Assembly (NCBI GenBank): GCA_016929095.1
Contig: JAFGJM010000022.1
Coordinates: forward strand, 124,001-188,000
Length of the DNA stretch: 64,000 nucleotides
From: Anaerolineales bacterium
GTDB lineage: Bacteria; Chloroflexota; Anaerolineae; Anaerolineales; UBA4823
Direction: 5' to 3'
This document shows positions 1 to 10,084 of the stretch, in pieces; within the stretch, counting starts at the first letter, position 1; every line of letters starts with the position of its first letter. The translations under genes and the position numbers were made by a program. Below the pieces are notes generated by a model, which saw only the letters and a list, made by a program, of their open reading frames with translations, ran no database searches and was not told where the DNA came from.

Positions 1-588
1 GGATTAAGGGTAGTCATTACTTTATTCTTATTTGTATTTTTATTCCTGGTTTTATTCTATCTGCCTAAAGAATTTTTTCTATCTCTAACAGGTCTGGGTG
101 TATTTTTATTATTGATAATTTCAATTTATCGAATTCCAATCAGAAATGCTTTTGGAATGATTACAGTAATACCCCGCATTGCATTTGTTGACCTCACCGG
201 GGAAGAAATCGAAGTGGCAAAATTTGCGCGAGAGAATTCTAATAGCAATGATATATTTTTAACTCCCCCAAATTTCGGGCAATTCAGACTTACTGCCGAA
301 CGAGCTATCGTCGTTGATTATAAAGCCTTCCCATTTCGAGATAAACCTCTGCAGGAATGGTACACAAGAATTATCGATTGCTATGGTCCTGCAAAGGGTA
401 GAAACCCCAATTTAAGAAATGACTTAGAACAAAATTTTAAAAACATTGATGATGAAAAGTTGATCACACTTCAAAGAAAATATGATTTTACTTATGTGGT
501 TTTATTTTCAGAAACCAAAACAATTTTTCCGGTGTTATTTCAGACTGACACGTATAAAATTATTGAATTCGATAACAACACACACTAA
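1..588 (+). CDS. C-terminal part of a membrane protein, truncated by the window start
   Basis: Frame 1 is open from base 1 (GLRVVITLFLFVFLFLVLFYLPKEFF...) into the listed 112..588 ORF. TM segments are followed by a soluble tail. Confidence 0.6.
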   Translation, partial: GLRVVITLFLFVFLFLVLFYLPKEFFLSLTGLGVFLLLIISIYRIPIRNAFGMITVIPRIAFVDLTGEEIEVAKFARENSNSNDIFLTPPNFGQFRLTAERAIVVDYKAFPFRDKPLQEWYTRIIDCYGPAKGRNPNLRNDLEQNFKNIDDEKLITLQRKYDFTYVVLFSETKTIFPVLFQTDTYKIIEFDNNTH

Positions 589-1013
589 TGATATTTAATT
601 ATCTCGGCTTAGCTGCCGGTTTGGCGGCGTTTTTGGGTATCTGGATTGGGCACGTGGCGGTGCGCGAGATCGAGTGCAGGGTGGTATCGATCACCCTGCC
701 GTCAATCGGTTTTGCTCTGCTGGGATTTCTTTGCGAGATTGGCGCTTTTTTATCCGCTTCCAACCTGGTTTCCGGCACACTGGGTATCCTGGGGATGACA
801 TTTTTATGGGACGCCCTGGAATTTCACCGCCAGCAAAAACGGATCGTCAAAGGGCGCGCCCCTGCCAATCCTGCCAACCCGCGCCACGCCCGCATTCTGG
901 CGGAATATCCAACCGCCACCACATTGGACTTACTTAAGCGTGAGCCGCTCGGCCGCCCGGTGGGTGCACAAGAAGCGATCGCATTGATCAAAGCCAAGGA
1001 AAAATTGCTGTGA
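588..1013 (+). CDS. Small membrane protein, divergent DUF4491-like
   Basis: Hydrophobic helices followed by LGMTFLWDALEFHRQQKRIVKGRAPANP, resembling the DUF4491 tail. Start overlaps the upstream stop. Confidence 0.55.
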   Translation: MIFNYLGLAAGLAAFLGIWIGHVAVREIECRVVSITLPSIGFALLGFLCEIGAFLSASNLVSGTLGILGMTFLWDALEFHRQQKRIVKGRAPANPANPRHARILAEYPTATTLDLLKREPLGRPVGAQEAIALIKAKEKLL

Positions 1014-1342
1014 ATACCTTTGGCTTGGTCATTGGATTGATCACCTTAGCGGTCATTGGTATAGGGGCTTTTTGGGTTATCCGGGGCGAAAGGGTTCTGG
1101 GGTACCTCTGGTGGCCTTACTTCATTGGCGCCGGCGTATTGCTTATGGTTACATCGGGCTTCATAAAGAATGATTGGTGCTCAGCATTGGCGGGAGTAAT
1201 TGGCGCATCCTTAGTATGGGGGGCAACCGAGTTTAAAGAACAGGCTATTCGAGCAGAATTGGGCTGGTATCCGTTTGGCAACCATAAAAAGCGCCCGCCA
1301 TTTGCCAAAATTATCCAAAAGTGGAAACCTCCGAATCTTTAA
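1010..1342 (+). CDS. DUF4491 family small membrane protein
   Basis: Three hydrophobic helices and a short basic C-terminal tail (ATEFKEQAIRAELGWYPFGNHKK). 4-bp overlap with the previous gene. Confidence 0.6.
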   Translation: MNTFGLVIGLITLAVIGIGAFWVIRGERVLGYLWWPYFIGAGVLLMVTSGFIKNDWCSALAGVIGASLVWGATEFKEQAIRAELGWYPFGNHKKRPPFAKIIQKWKPPNL

Positions 1343-1459
1343 ATTTAAGTTATCGCTCCGCCTGGTCACTCAATTATCCATGAGCGAATTTCTATAATTA
1401 TCCACGAACTCAAAACTGACAACTGACAGCCGAAAGCCGATAGCTGGCAGCTAACAGCT

Positions 1460-3415
1460 TCACTTCGCTACTTCCATCACCACCGCCGGGTGATCGGATA
1501 CCGGAGAATCGATATATTCAACGGATAGCACGGGAATCTCTGTCGATACAAAAAAATGGTCGATGAGTTTTTCTGCCTGCAAGGTGGGAGGCAGCGGTGA
1601 ACCCGTCAATACCCAGGCGTCGGCAAAGGATTGGGTCGTCAGGCGATATTGTTCTGTAGTGGGTTCGAAGTTGAAATCGCCCATTGCAATCACGTTTTGT
1701 TTGCCTTCGAGCTGCTTTAAAATATTCTCTTGCTGAATGATCGGTCCGTCATTTCCCAGATGTGTGACCAGAATGTGATATTTCTTATCTTTAATCGTGA
1801 TGGTTGCCTCAATAGATGCGGTCTGTTCACCCAGGCTATACATAAAAAATGTGCGCGGATTTTCTATCGGGTAAAGAGAAAGTAAAGCAATACCAAAGGT
1901 GCCGGTCACTGTACGCGGGCCATAATACGCATACATGCCCAATCCCTGGCTAAACGTGCGTACAATATCCGCATTACCGCCCGAGAAGCGCGCCGTATCT
2001 GATTCCTGCAAACCAATGATATCCGGGCTAAGGCTGCGGATCAATGCCATTTGTTCTTCATAATTCCTTTCCCCCGCCGGTGAATAGCCTTGCTGGATGT
2101 TATAGGTCAGCACGGTGATGGTTGGTTTCTTCTCGATAGTATCGGGTGTTGGCTGAGAAAATACTACCCAAATTAATGAAATGGCAAGCATGGTGATCAA
2201 GATCGGTGTCAATAAAGGAGGCATTTGCATGTCATGCTCTCGATTTGCCTCACCCTTCACAACGAAAATAGGCAGGCCCATTCCCAAACCCGCTAATAAA
2301 AACACCAGCCAGAAGCGATCCCGGAACCAGGGTCCCACCACCGGAATATAATCATAAACGGTGGTGAATACCTGCGCCAACATGACAATCAAAAAGAAAA
2401 AGGCGCCCAATAAGAATCCACCACCTAATGCGCGCGGCAAGGGTTTTGTTTTTGTTATTTCTTTAACAAACAGGTGAAAATTATGCAATACGATGGGGCA
2501 TAGTGCGATAAAAATCACGAAGGGAATATGCTGCCAGAGCTGGATTTCTCTCTGATAAAAGGGGTATGCACCGCTTTCAAGTGAGAATGGTTCTTGATAA
2601 ATAAGCAGGGCAATGACGCCGCTGACAATAAATATACCGTTCCATAACCACACCCAGAGTATGGGCAACCGTTCGAGTAGATTCTGGGACATCAGCCATA
2701 AGTAAACCGCCAAAGACAACACCAACCAGCCAACAATGAAGCGATAATCCAATTCCGACCAACGCGCCAGCACTGTTGGGCTGATAAAGGCAAAGTAAAG
2801 CACCATCAAACAGCCGGTAACACCTACACTTAATACCAGAATATTGCCTGAGAATTTCTCCACTTGCCGTACGTGCTTTCCCTCGGAAGCCCGCCATAAC
2901 ACCACCGAGATTCCCAATAGAAACAGGGCAAGCATCAGGCTTACCCAGGGATATGTCAGTGAAATATCACTCCCGGCACCAAGAGAGCGCAACAAAATTA
3001 CCATCGTGACGCTAATCAATAATCCTACTTTGAGATCACTGAGTTTGTCATGATCATCGCTGCTGGAAAGATGAAAGCATATTGCCGGAAGCAACAGGAA
3101 TAAACACCCCACCCCAAAGCCGCTGGCAAGCATTTTACCGCTCGGTCCAGCCGCCACTTCTACGGCGCGTGCTAAAGCGGACAATGCTGCCAGTAAGTAC
3201 ATCGTTCGATCTGAGATAAGCCTGGGAAACAACAAGAGTAAACACGGAGAGAAAAAGAACAAAATGCTGATAATTTGCGGCGGGATATCTGTGCCCATCA
3301 ATCCAAAGGTATAAACCGATTCAATAAAATCCGGCACGAGTTGGAAGAACAAAAGGAATATCAATGCAAAAAAGGCAATACGAAACCATTGCGAACGGGT
3401 TGTTGATTTTTGCAT
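1460..3415 (-). CDS. Multi-TM protein with C-terminal endonuclease/exonuclease/phosphatase (EEP) domain
   Basis: Many TM helices, then EEP motifs (LTYNIQQG, IIGLQESD, THLGNDG, MGDFNFEP, DHFFVS, SDHPAVVMEV). Confidence 0.85.
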   Translation of the reverse strand: MQKSTTRSQWFRIAFFALIFLLFFQLVPDFIESVYTFGLMGTDIPPQIISILFFFSPCLLLLFPRLISDRTMYLLAALSALARAVEVAAGPSGKMLASGFGVGCLFLLLPAICFHLSSSDDHDKLSDLKVGLLISVTMVILLRSLGAGSDISLTYPWVSLMLALFLLGISVVLWRASEGKHVRQVEKFSGNILVLSVGVTGCLMVLYFAFISPTVLARWSELDYRFIVGWLVLSLAVYLWLMSQNLLERLPILWVWLWNGIFIVSGVIALLIYQEPFSLESGAYPFYQREIQLWQHIPFVIFIALCPIVLHNFHLFVKEITKTKPLPRALGGGFLLGAFFFLIVMLAQVFTTVYDYIPVVGPWFRDRFWLVFLLAGLGMGLPIFVVKGEANREHDMQMPPLLTPILITMLAISLIWVVFSQPTPDTIEKKPTITVLTYNIQQGYSPAGERNYEEQMALIRSLSPDIIGLQESDTARFSGGNADIVRTFSQGLGMYAYYGPRTVTGTFGIALLSLYPIENPRTFFMYSLGEQTASIEATITIKDKKYHILVTHLGNDGPIIQQENILKQLEGKQNVIAMGDFNFEPTTEQYRLTTQSFADAWVLTGSPLPPTLQAEKLIDHFFVSTEIPVLSVEYIDSPVSDHPAVVMEVAK

Positions 3416-3775
3416 ACGTGTTCATCCTCCTTATTGGATCTCAGAGATAAATTATGCAAGTCAATCTGAAAAAAGGATTTTTTAGTACTATCAGAATGAA
3501 CTTGTGTTATTCCCCAGAAGCGATTATCGATCCGTGGAATTATTGTAGCAGGGAAATTAGAAATTTGAAAGCAAACAAAGAAATAAAACTCGAAACCTGA
3601 TCTATTAAAAATATAGCGATTTATTTATGGAACGTGTCCCACCTGAGTTTCGCCGCCGTCCAGCAATCGAAGCAGCCAATGCGGGGGTTTACCTGAATAG
3701 ATTGGCTAGCAATAAATTAAACCGCCCGATCAAATAATCACTTAAATAGAAAATAACTATTTTCTCACCAAGCAA

Positions 3776-4006
3776 TCAGTCTTGCGAAACACTTTTATAT
3801 ACAATTGCCCCATTCTCACACACCCCCACACATTTTTTGCATCCCCTACAGGCATCGGCATTAATAATCCGCGCATGGCGATGCCATAATACTTCAACTT
3901 TCCCCAACACTTGATCGGAACAAATTTCAACACATTTCCAGCATGCCTGGCAAAGGTGCGTGTTTAACTCAATATATTTGCTACTCTTGCGATGGTGTTG
4001 TCTCAT
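3776..4006 (-). CDS. 4Fe-4S dicluster ferredoxin-like protein
   Basis: CQACWKCVEICSD and CRGCKKCVGVCENGA motifs. Start chosen at MRQHHRK; the longer ORF (to 4087) overlaps a different upstream frame. Confidence 0.75.
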   Translation of the reverse strand: MRQHHRKSSKYIELNTHLCQACWKCVEICSDQVLGKVEVLWHRHARIINADACRGCKKCVGVCENGAIVYKSVSQD

Positions 4007-4146
4007 GATTATCCTGCCTGTAATCGTTTGAATTGCGCTTTGATCCATGCCCCATACAAACGGAGGTGATATGCCAAGATCAGGCACATGACAATCTCTG
4101 CCACGACATGTTCATGAAAACCTCGGCGAACAATCCATTCAAACGG

Positions 4147-4746
4147 TTAAGATGACCCTGCTTCTTGTTTCATGATGCCGTAAAGAATAATACGCGAAAC
4201 CTGGTAATACAAATCGGCGTCACTAAAACCAAGTGATTTAAAACGCGGATTATCAAAGAAATGGAAGGTCAACTCCCAAAAGATCGCCTTAATAAGAGCC
4301 TCGTTTAAGTCTTCTCTAAATAAACCCTGTTCCCTACCAATATTGCGAATCTCAATAAAGAGTCGGTTTAAATTAGATTCACGTAACGCTTGTATTTCAT
4401 CTGAAATATCAGGGTAAGTGCGCTTTAACTCATCTTCGCGCCTAAAAACATCGCCTGCTGGCAGTGCTTCAAGTTTTCTCCCGATGGATTGCATGGTAAT
4501 CTCAATTGTAGAGGGGCGCTTGAGTCTGAATTCTTGCAAACCATCTATAAAAATTTGTTCAACGCTAAGAAACACAGCTCGCACCAGAGATTGTTTATCT
4601 TTAAAATAGCGATAGATCGTGGCACGTGAGACACCCGCGTGATACGCTACCTCATTCAGGCTGGTTTTATTGATCCCCTGTTCCATGAACAGGGTCAATG
4701 CAGAAAATATAATTTTCTCCCTGGTTTTTTCATCTGTCCTCATCAT
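4147..4746 (-). CDS. TetR/AcrR family transcriptional regulator
   Basis: N-terminal HTH: TREKIIFSALTLFMEQGINKTSLNEVAYHAGVSRATIYRYFKDKQSLV. Confidence 0.9.
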   Translation of the reverse strand: MMRTDEKTREKIIFSALTLFMEQGINKTSLNEVAYHAGVSRATIYRYFKDKQSLVRAVFLSVEQIFIDGLQEFRLKRPSTIEITMQSIGRKLEALPAGDVFRREDELKRTYPDISDEIQALRESNLNRLFIEIRNIGREQGLFREDLNEALIKAIFWELTFHFFDNPRFKSLGFSDADLYYQVSRIILYGIMKQEAGSS

Positions 4747-4998
4747 GATACAATAGTAACACTTATTGTATCATTTGTATAGGTCGTTGTTAGATAATTA
4801 CATGAACAAATCGAATGAAATGTCTGATCGCCACTAACCAATAGCTACTTTTTTCACCGATTTTTCCATACCCCAAAACGCCTCGAATACGGTAAAATGT
4901 GAGGGAAATCAGCTTCGAGGCGGACATCCATCACAAATAATCGCTTCAGATATTTCGTTTCGGTATAAATGATATCTTCGGTTTAGGAACAAAGGCTA

Positions 4999-5181
4999 TT
5001 GATGGAAAGAGAGGTTGAAATGGATTTCGAAGGCTATTGCGTCAAATGTCGTCAAAAACGCGCCATCAAGCAAGGAAAAGTTGAAAAGACAGCCAAGGGT
5101 CGGGCGATGGTGAAAGGCGCTTGTCCGGTTTGCGGTACCACAGTCACCCGTTTTCTCTCAAAAAAGGAAGCCGGCGCTTAG
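4999..5181 (+). CDS. DUF5679-type small zinc-ribbon protein
   Basis: CVKC...CPVCGTTV pattern in a protein of about 50-60 aa, followed by an intrinsic terminator. Confidence 0.8.
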   Translation: MMEREVEMDFEGYCVKCRQKRAIKQGKVEKTAKGRAMVKGACPVCGTTVTRFLSKKEAGA

Positions 5182-5252
5182 AAATTTATTTGTAATCCTA
5201 ACCCGGTAACCCAGAGAGCACCTTAATTAATAAGTCAACCATAATCCAATAA

Positions 5253-5287
5253 GAGGGCGGGACTGGCGCGCCTGCCCTCGTTTTTTA
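5253..5287 (+). terminator. Intrinsic terminator
   Basis: GAGGGC...GCCCTC stem followed by GTTTTTT. Confidence 0.75.
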
Positions 5288-5299
5288 TTTCCCAATATA

Positions 5300-6760
5300 A
5301 TGATCGACACTCTTTTCACCGATAATACTATGAACAAACACACACCCTCACCCTTTCGTGCAAATGCAACTTTAGACCATACCCTTGCACAAATATTCGA
5401 CCTTTACCATTTACCTGGCCTGGCTATTGGTGTAGTCATCGATCAAGAAATTGTCTATACAAAAAGTCTTGGTGTAAGAAACATCGAAACGAAAGACCCG
5501 ATAACGCCATATTCGCTTTTCTCCCTGGCATCCATCTCCAAGACCTTTGTGGCTGCGGCTATTATGCAATTGGTCGAACAAGGCAAAATTTCTCTGGATA
5601 CGACATTATCTGCCTGCCTGCCCTATTTTCAGATCGATGACCCGCGCTTCAAACAAATCACCATAAGCCAAATGCTCAGTCATATCTCCGGGATGCCGGA
5701 TATCGACGACTATATGTGGGATCCCCCCGAGTTTGACGATGGCGCATTAGCGCGGTACGTACGCGACATGGGCAAAGAAACTCTGGTATTTTCCCCCGGT
5801 GAAAAGTTCGTCTACAGCAACACCGCCTATGACATTTTAGGACAGGTGATTGCCGAGGTTTCCGGGCAGCTTTTTGAAGATTATATCGAGCAGCATATTT
5901 TGCTGCCATTGGATATGATAGACAGTACTTTTCTCTATAAAAACGCTTCGCCCGACCTGCTCACCTCGCCTTATCTTAATTTACCCGATCTCGAACCCGC
6001 CCCTCTCTACCCGTATACCCGCCCACACGCCCCTTGCGGTTCGCTGCATTCCAGCGTCATCGAATTATGCCATTGGGCAATTGCCAACCTTAACCGGGGC
6101 AAATTCGAGGATACTAAAATACTAAATTCTGCCAGTTATAACCTGCTTTGGCAGCCTTACGCTATCGTTGAGGAAAAGAATCCGGATGAGCATGTGGGAT
6201 TATGCTGGTTCCTTAATAAATTTAAAGGCGAGAGAACGATCAGCCATTCGGGTGGTGATATCGGGTTTAGAACAAACCTGGCGCTTCTTCCCGATAAATC
6301 GGCGGGGGTGGTGGTATTGTCGAACACCTATCCGGCGCCAATTGAGTGGATCACCCAATACATTTTTGACCTTATCCTGGAAAATGAACCTTCGCCCCCA
6401 AAACCTCCCATATTTTTTACCCTCAGTCCCATTTTAAAAAACAAAGGATTGGAAGCCGCAATCGAAGAATATCATACGATAAAAGAAACGCAGCCAGATG
6501 AGTATGAATTGGATCCCGAATATATTGGCATCCTCGGTTTTACACTGATCGACATCAAACGCCCATCTGAAGCCATCCATTGGTTAAAATTAGGCATTGA
6601 AATCCATCCCGGGTCAGACCCACTTTATTATGAATTGGCGAAGGCGTATCAACAAATCGGTGTCAATGATGAAGCGGCGGAAACCTGCCAAAAGTGCCTG
6701 GAAATCAACCCGGCGCACTGGGAAGCTGCCAGGCTGCTCAATGAATTAAAACATGACTGA
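5300..6760 (+). CDS. Serine beta-lactamase-like hydrolase (class C/PBP type) with C-terminal TPR repeats
   Basis: SISK (SxxK) and YSN (YxN) motifs, HSGGDIGF, then a TPR-like tail. Internal ATG at 5330 is an alternative start. Confidence 0.85.
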   Translation: MIDTLFTDNTMNKHTPSPFRANATLDHTLAQIFDLYHLPGLAIGVVIDQEIVYTKSLGVRNIETKDPITPYSLFSLASISKTFVAAAIMQLVEQGKISLDTTLSACLPYFQIDDPRFKQITISQMLSHISGMPDIDDYMWDPPEFDDGALARYVRDMGKETLVFSPGEKFVYSNTAYDILGQVIAEVSGQLFEDYIEQHILLPLDMIDSTFLYKNASPDLLTSPYLNLPDLEPAPLYPYTRPHAPCGSLHSSVIELCHWAIANLNRGKFEDTKILNSASYNLLWQPYAIVEEKNPDEHVGLCWFLNKFKGERTISHSGGDIGFRTNLALLPDKSAGVVVLSNTYPAPIEWITQYIFDLILENEPSPPKPPIFFTLSPILKNKGLEAAIEEYHTIKETQPDEYELDPEYIGILGFTLIDIKRPSEAIHWLKLGIEIHPGSDPLYYELAKAYQQIGVNDEAAETCQKCLEINPAHWEAARLLNELKHD

Positions 6761-6881
6761 GGTGGGTATATTTATCTAACGCGGAAATAAACTGTTTGAT
6801 CGATCATATCGAACATTTATTTGGACAACCCAGATGCACTATCCTGATTATCCTGATATTTATCTTGAGTGAGGAGATACT

Positions 6882-7769
6882 ATGAGAAATATCCCCTTCT
6901 ACATTGTGGATGTGTTTGCCGAGGGCAGATATACCGGTAACCAACTGGCAGTATTTCGCAGCGGGGACGCCATCTCCGACTCCGAGATGCAGCAAATTAC
7001 TAAAGAGATGAATTTCTCTGAAACCACCTTCGTGACATCCGAAACACTGCGCCATGGCGGCTTCGATGTGCGCATCTTCACGCCCGGGGAGGAAGTACCC
7101 TTTGCCGGACATCCCACACTGGGTACAGCCCACATCATCCGCACCGAAATCCAGCCTGCCACCAAGGATAAGATAATCCTGAACTTAAAAGTCGGCCAAA
7201 TTCCGGTCACTTTCGACGATACACAGCCGGATGAGACAATTTATTGGATGAAGCAGATCTCTCCCACATTTGGAGAATTGTTAACCGCCGAAACGATTGC
7301 GCCCGTTCTCAACCTCAATCCATCCGATATCGACACACGTTTTCCTATCGAAGAAGTATCCACCGGATTATCGCACATTTTGGTGCCATTACGCAGCCTG
7401 GACGCTTTGAAACGCGCCAAATCTGTGAGTGAGCGCTATTTCGAGCTGATCGCCAATCGGCGGGCAAAAGCCATCCTGATCTTTTGCCCGCAGCCGCACA
7501 AGCCAGAAAACGATATCAGCGTGCGCATGTTCGCCGAATATTATGGCGTCGCTGAAGATCCGGCAACTGGCAGCGGCAATGGCTGCCTGGCGGGTTACCT
7601 GGCGCGCCATCGCTATTTCGGCAAAACATGCATTGACATCCGCGCCGAGCAGGGCTATGAGATCGGCAGACCTTCGCTTTTGCTATTGCGCGCTGAAGAC
7701 AGGGATGATCACATCGATGTGGCGGTTGGCGGAAAGGCGATGACGATTACCAGGGGCACATTAGACTAA
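6882..7769 (+). CDS. PhzF family phenazine biosynthesis-like isomerase
   Basis: VDVFAEGRYTGNQLAVF, FAGHPTLGTAHII and EDPATGSGNGCLAGYL are typical PhzF motifs. Confidence 0.92.
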   Translation: MRNIPFYIVDVFAEGRYTGNQLAVFRSGDAISDSEMQQITKEMNFSETTFVTSETLRHGGFDVRIFTPGEEVPFAGHPTLGTAHIIRTEIQPATKDKIILNLKVGQIPVTFDDTQPDETIYWMKQISPTFGELLTAETIAPVLNLNPSDIDTRFPIEEVSTGLSHILVPLRSLDALKRAKSVSERYFELIANRRAKAILIFCPQPHKPENDISVRMFAEYYGVAEDPATGSGNGCLAGYLARHRYFGKTCIDIRAEQGYEIGRPSLLLLRAEDRDDHIDVAVGGKAMTITRGTLD

Positions 7770-7796
7770 TATAATAATTTAGATGGAGTTTGAACG

Positions 7797-8114
7797 ATGA
7801 TCAGTCGCATATGGCATGGCTGGACAAAACCAGAGAACGCTGACGCATACGAAGCGTTGCTAAAAAGTGAAATATTTGTAGGCATTAAGGAACGGAATAT
7901 CGACGGATACCGGGGCATTCAGCTTTTTCGGCGAAATATCGAAAAAGAAGTAGAGTTCATCACTGTGATGTGGTTCGATTCCTTGGATGCTGTACGCGAT
8001 TTCGCCGGTGAAGATTACGAAGCCGCCGTGGTTCCACCAAAAGCGCGCCAACTCCTCTCCCGCTTTGATGAACGCTCACAGCATTATGAGGTGAAGGCAG
8101 AGATGAAAGCGTAA
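7797..8114 (+). CDS. ABM (antibiotic biosynthesis monooxygenase)-like domain protein
   Basis: About 100 aa with the ferredoxin-like pattern RIWHGWTKPENADAYEALL...VEFITVMWFDSLDAVRDFAGEDYE. Confidence 0.7.
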   Translation: MISRIWHGWTKPENADAYEALLKSEIFVGIKERNIDGYRGIQLFRRNIEKEVEFITVMWFDSLDAVRDFAGEDYEAAVVPPKARQLLSRFDERSQHYEVKAEMKA

Positions 8115-8188
8115 GCTGTTATACTCTGTAATCAGTCACCAGTACCCGATACTTCACCTATATTGGATTTTTCCCATACATTAACCGG

Positions 8189-10021
8189 TCACCTGATTAT
8201 CGCCGGTAAAAACGATCTTGTGGGGTACACATATTGCCAATTGCCGTTCACAAATCGTTCAATCCAACACCAGGGAGGCAATACATCCCCATATTGGTCA
8301 AAACCCCAATATGTACCAACGACGCCTTCGTAATCATGTGTGGCTGCAATTTCATCTCGAATAACCATGGGGGCAGCACTCCCGACTCGCTGAATAGCCT
8401 GGATGATGATATTGGCAGCATCGTAAGCAAAACCGCTATAAATTTGTGGGGCTGAGCCATAATGGGGGAAATTCGCGGCAACATAGGCGTTGTAATACGG
8501 GAGCCAGCCGGTCATATCCTCAGTATTATAATATTGCAAAACAACGTAATCACCCTCGGCAGCAGAATCGCCAGAGGCAACCAGATATGTATCCAGAATC
8601 GAATCTTCCCATTGATCCCAGATAGTCCAGCCTATGGTAACATCAGCCATCGATAGATTGAACGCTGTCTTACTGAACAAACCCGCCCGGGTACCATCCC
8701 TATCGACAAAATATATTCCATCGGGATTTTCAGCCTGGATGGCAGTCAGGGTGGAGGTAAATTCTCCCACACTGGACAACTGGCGCCGGCTGGTAATCGT
8801 ACCTCCTAACGAAGTGAACGTATTGCTAAAATAATCACCTGCCATTGTCCCTGGAGGATCAACCCCTTCTACGATAGCTACTCTGGATTTGTTCATCCAT
8901 TGACGGAAATATATGGCCAGTACTTTGGGAGATACACCATCATGCGAAATCGTACGGAAAGTATTGGTATACCCCCCCTGTGTCAACCCGGGGCTTGTCG
9001 AGGAAGGAGAGAGCATTGGAATATTTGCCGCGTTATAAACCACCTGCCCTTGATAACTGGCTCCGCTGCACACATGCCCTACAACCGCCACGGCGCCTTC
9101 TGCTACCAAATCGTTTGCCACGGTTATGGCTTGCGATGGATTACACATATCGTCGGCTGCGGTCATTGCCAGGGTGTAGGTAATACCGCCAAAATTCAAC
9201 CCGCCTGCCTGGTTGGTCTGGCTGATCGCCAGTTGAACGGCGTTTGCCACCGGCCAGCCAATATATTCCATCCCGCCACTTAATGGGGTAGCCACTCCAA
9301 TGGTGATCACCGTATCGTATGCCAGCCGGAAATCATCAAAATTGGCATCAATTTCTGCCGGGGTATCCAATTGATTCAAGGCTGCCAAACCCACTTTGGT
9401 GGGGATGAATCCGCTGATCACCTTGTGAGTCCCAATTTCGAACCAATTGCTGCCGTTCTCGCTGATTGCACCGATATACTGGTCGCCCCAACGAGTGAGT
9501 CTCAGATAAATTTCATTAGTAAGGGTGGTTGTCATGGCATAATTTTCATCAAACAGCCAGCTATCTTCAACGTGGTCAAAATAGATACCGTTTCCAACAC
9601 AACCAGCTTCAACATAGCCGCAATACTCCCTGCCAAGGAGCAAGTAATTATGCTCATCCTGATAAACCAGCAATCCCGCTATTTGGAAATTTTCACTGGG
9701 TTCAAAGAAAACATGCGTTTCGATCTCGAAATTGGCAGCCGGGGCTGGCTGAACCAATAGATTATTCCCTGTGCTCACACCGCCGCTTTGAGTGGTAATA
9801 CTTATATATCCTGGATTGGCAGTCAGGCTCCAATGAGAATTATCCTGCTGTATCCATTCCCAGCGGGCATTTAGCGTAGATGAATCGAAATCATCCTCGA
9901 ATACTTCATACTGAGAAGTTGCCGATTGCGCAGGTTGGGGCGCCAGGAGAGTCATTGTCCCCAAAACAAGAAAGATAGCGAATACCACAGTGCTTATTAA
10001 CAAAATATATTTCCGATTCAT
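8189..10021 (-). CDS. Secreted protein: N-terminal concanavalin/LamG (DUF1349-like) domain fused to a Leu/Ile/Val-type periplasmic binding domain
   Basis: Signal peptide, then FEDDFDSSTLNARWEWIQQDNSHWSLTANPGYISI, then ITIGVATPLSGGMEYIGWPVANAVQLAISQTNQAGG...VAVVGHVCSGAS. Tail ends SFLPAIIR. Confidence 0.8.
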   Translation of the reverse strand: MNRKYILLISTVVFAIFLVLGTMTLLAPQPAQSATSQYEVFEDDFDSSTLNARWEWIQQDNSHWSLTANPGYISITTQSGGVSTGNNLLVQPAPAANFEIETHVFFEPSENFQIAGLLVYQDEHNYLLLGREYCGYVEAGCVGNGIYFDHVEDSWLFDENYAMTTTLTNEIYLRLTRWGDQYIGAISENGSNWFEIGTHKVISGFIPTKVGLAALNQLDTPAEIDANFDDFRLAYDTVITIGVATPLSGGMEYIGWPVANAVQLAISQTNQAGGLNFGGITYTLAMTAADDMCNPSQAITVANDLVAEGAVAVVGHVCSGASYQGQVVYNAANIPMLSPSSTSPGLTQGGYTNTFRTISHDGVSPKVLAIYFRQWMNKSRVAIVEGVDPPGTMAGDYFSNTFTSLGGTITSRRQLSSVGEFTSTLTAIQAENPDGIYFVDRDGTRAGLFSKTAFNLSMADVTIGWTIWDQWEDSILDTYLVASGDSAAEGDYVVLQYYNTEDMTGWLPYYNAYVAANFPHYGSAPQIYSGFAYDAANIIIQAIQRVGSAAPMVIRDEIAATHDYEGVVGTYWGFDQYGDVLPPWCWIERFVNGNWQYVYPTRSFLPAIIR

Positions 10022-10084
10022 ATGCTTCCTCCAGTGCAGAAAAAATGAGAATAAGGAATTTTTTGATTATCCGATATTCACCAC

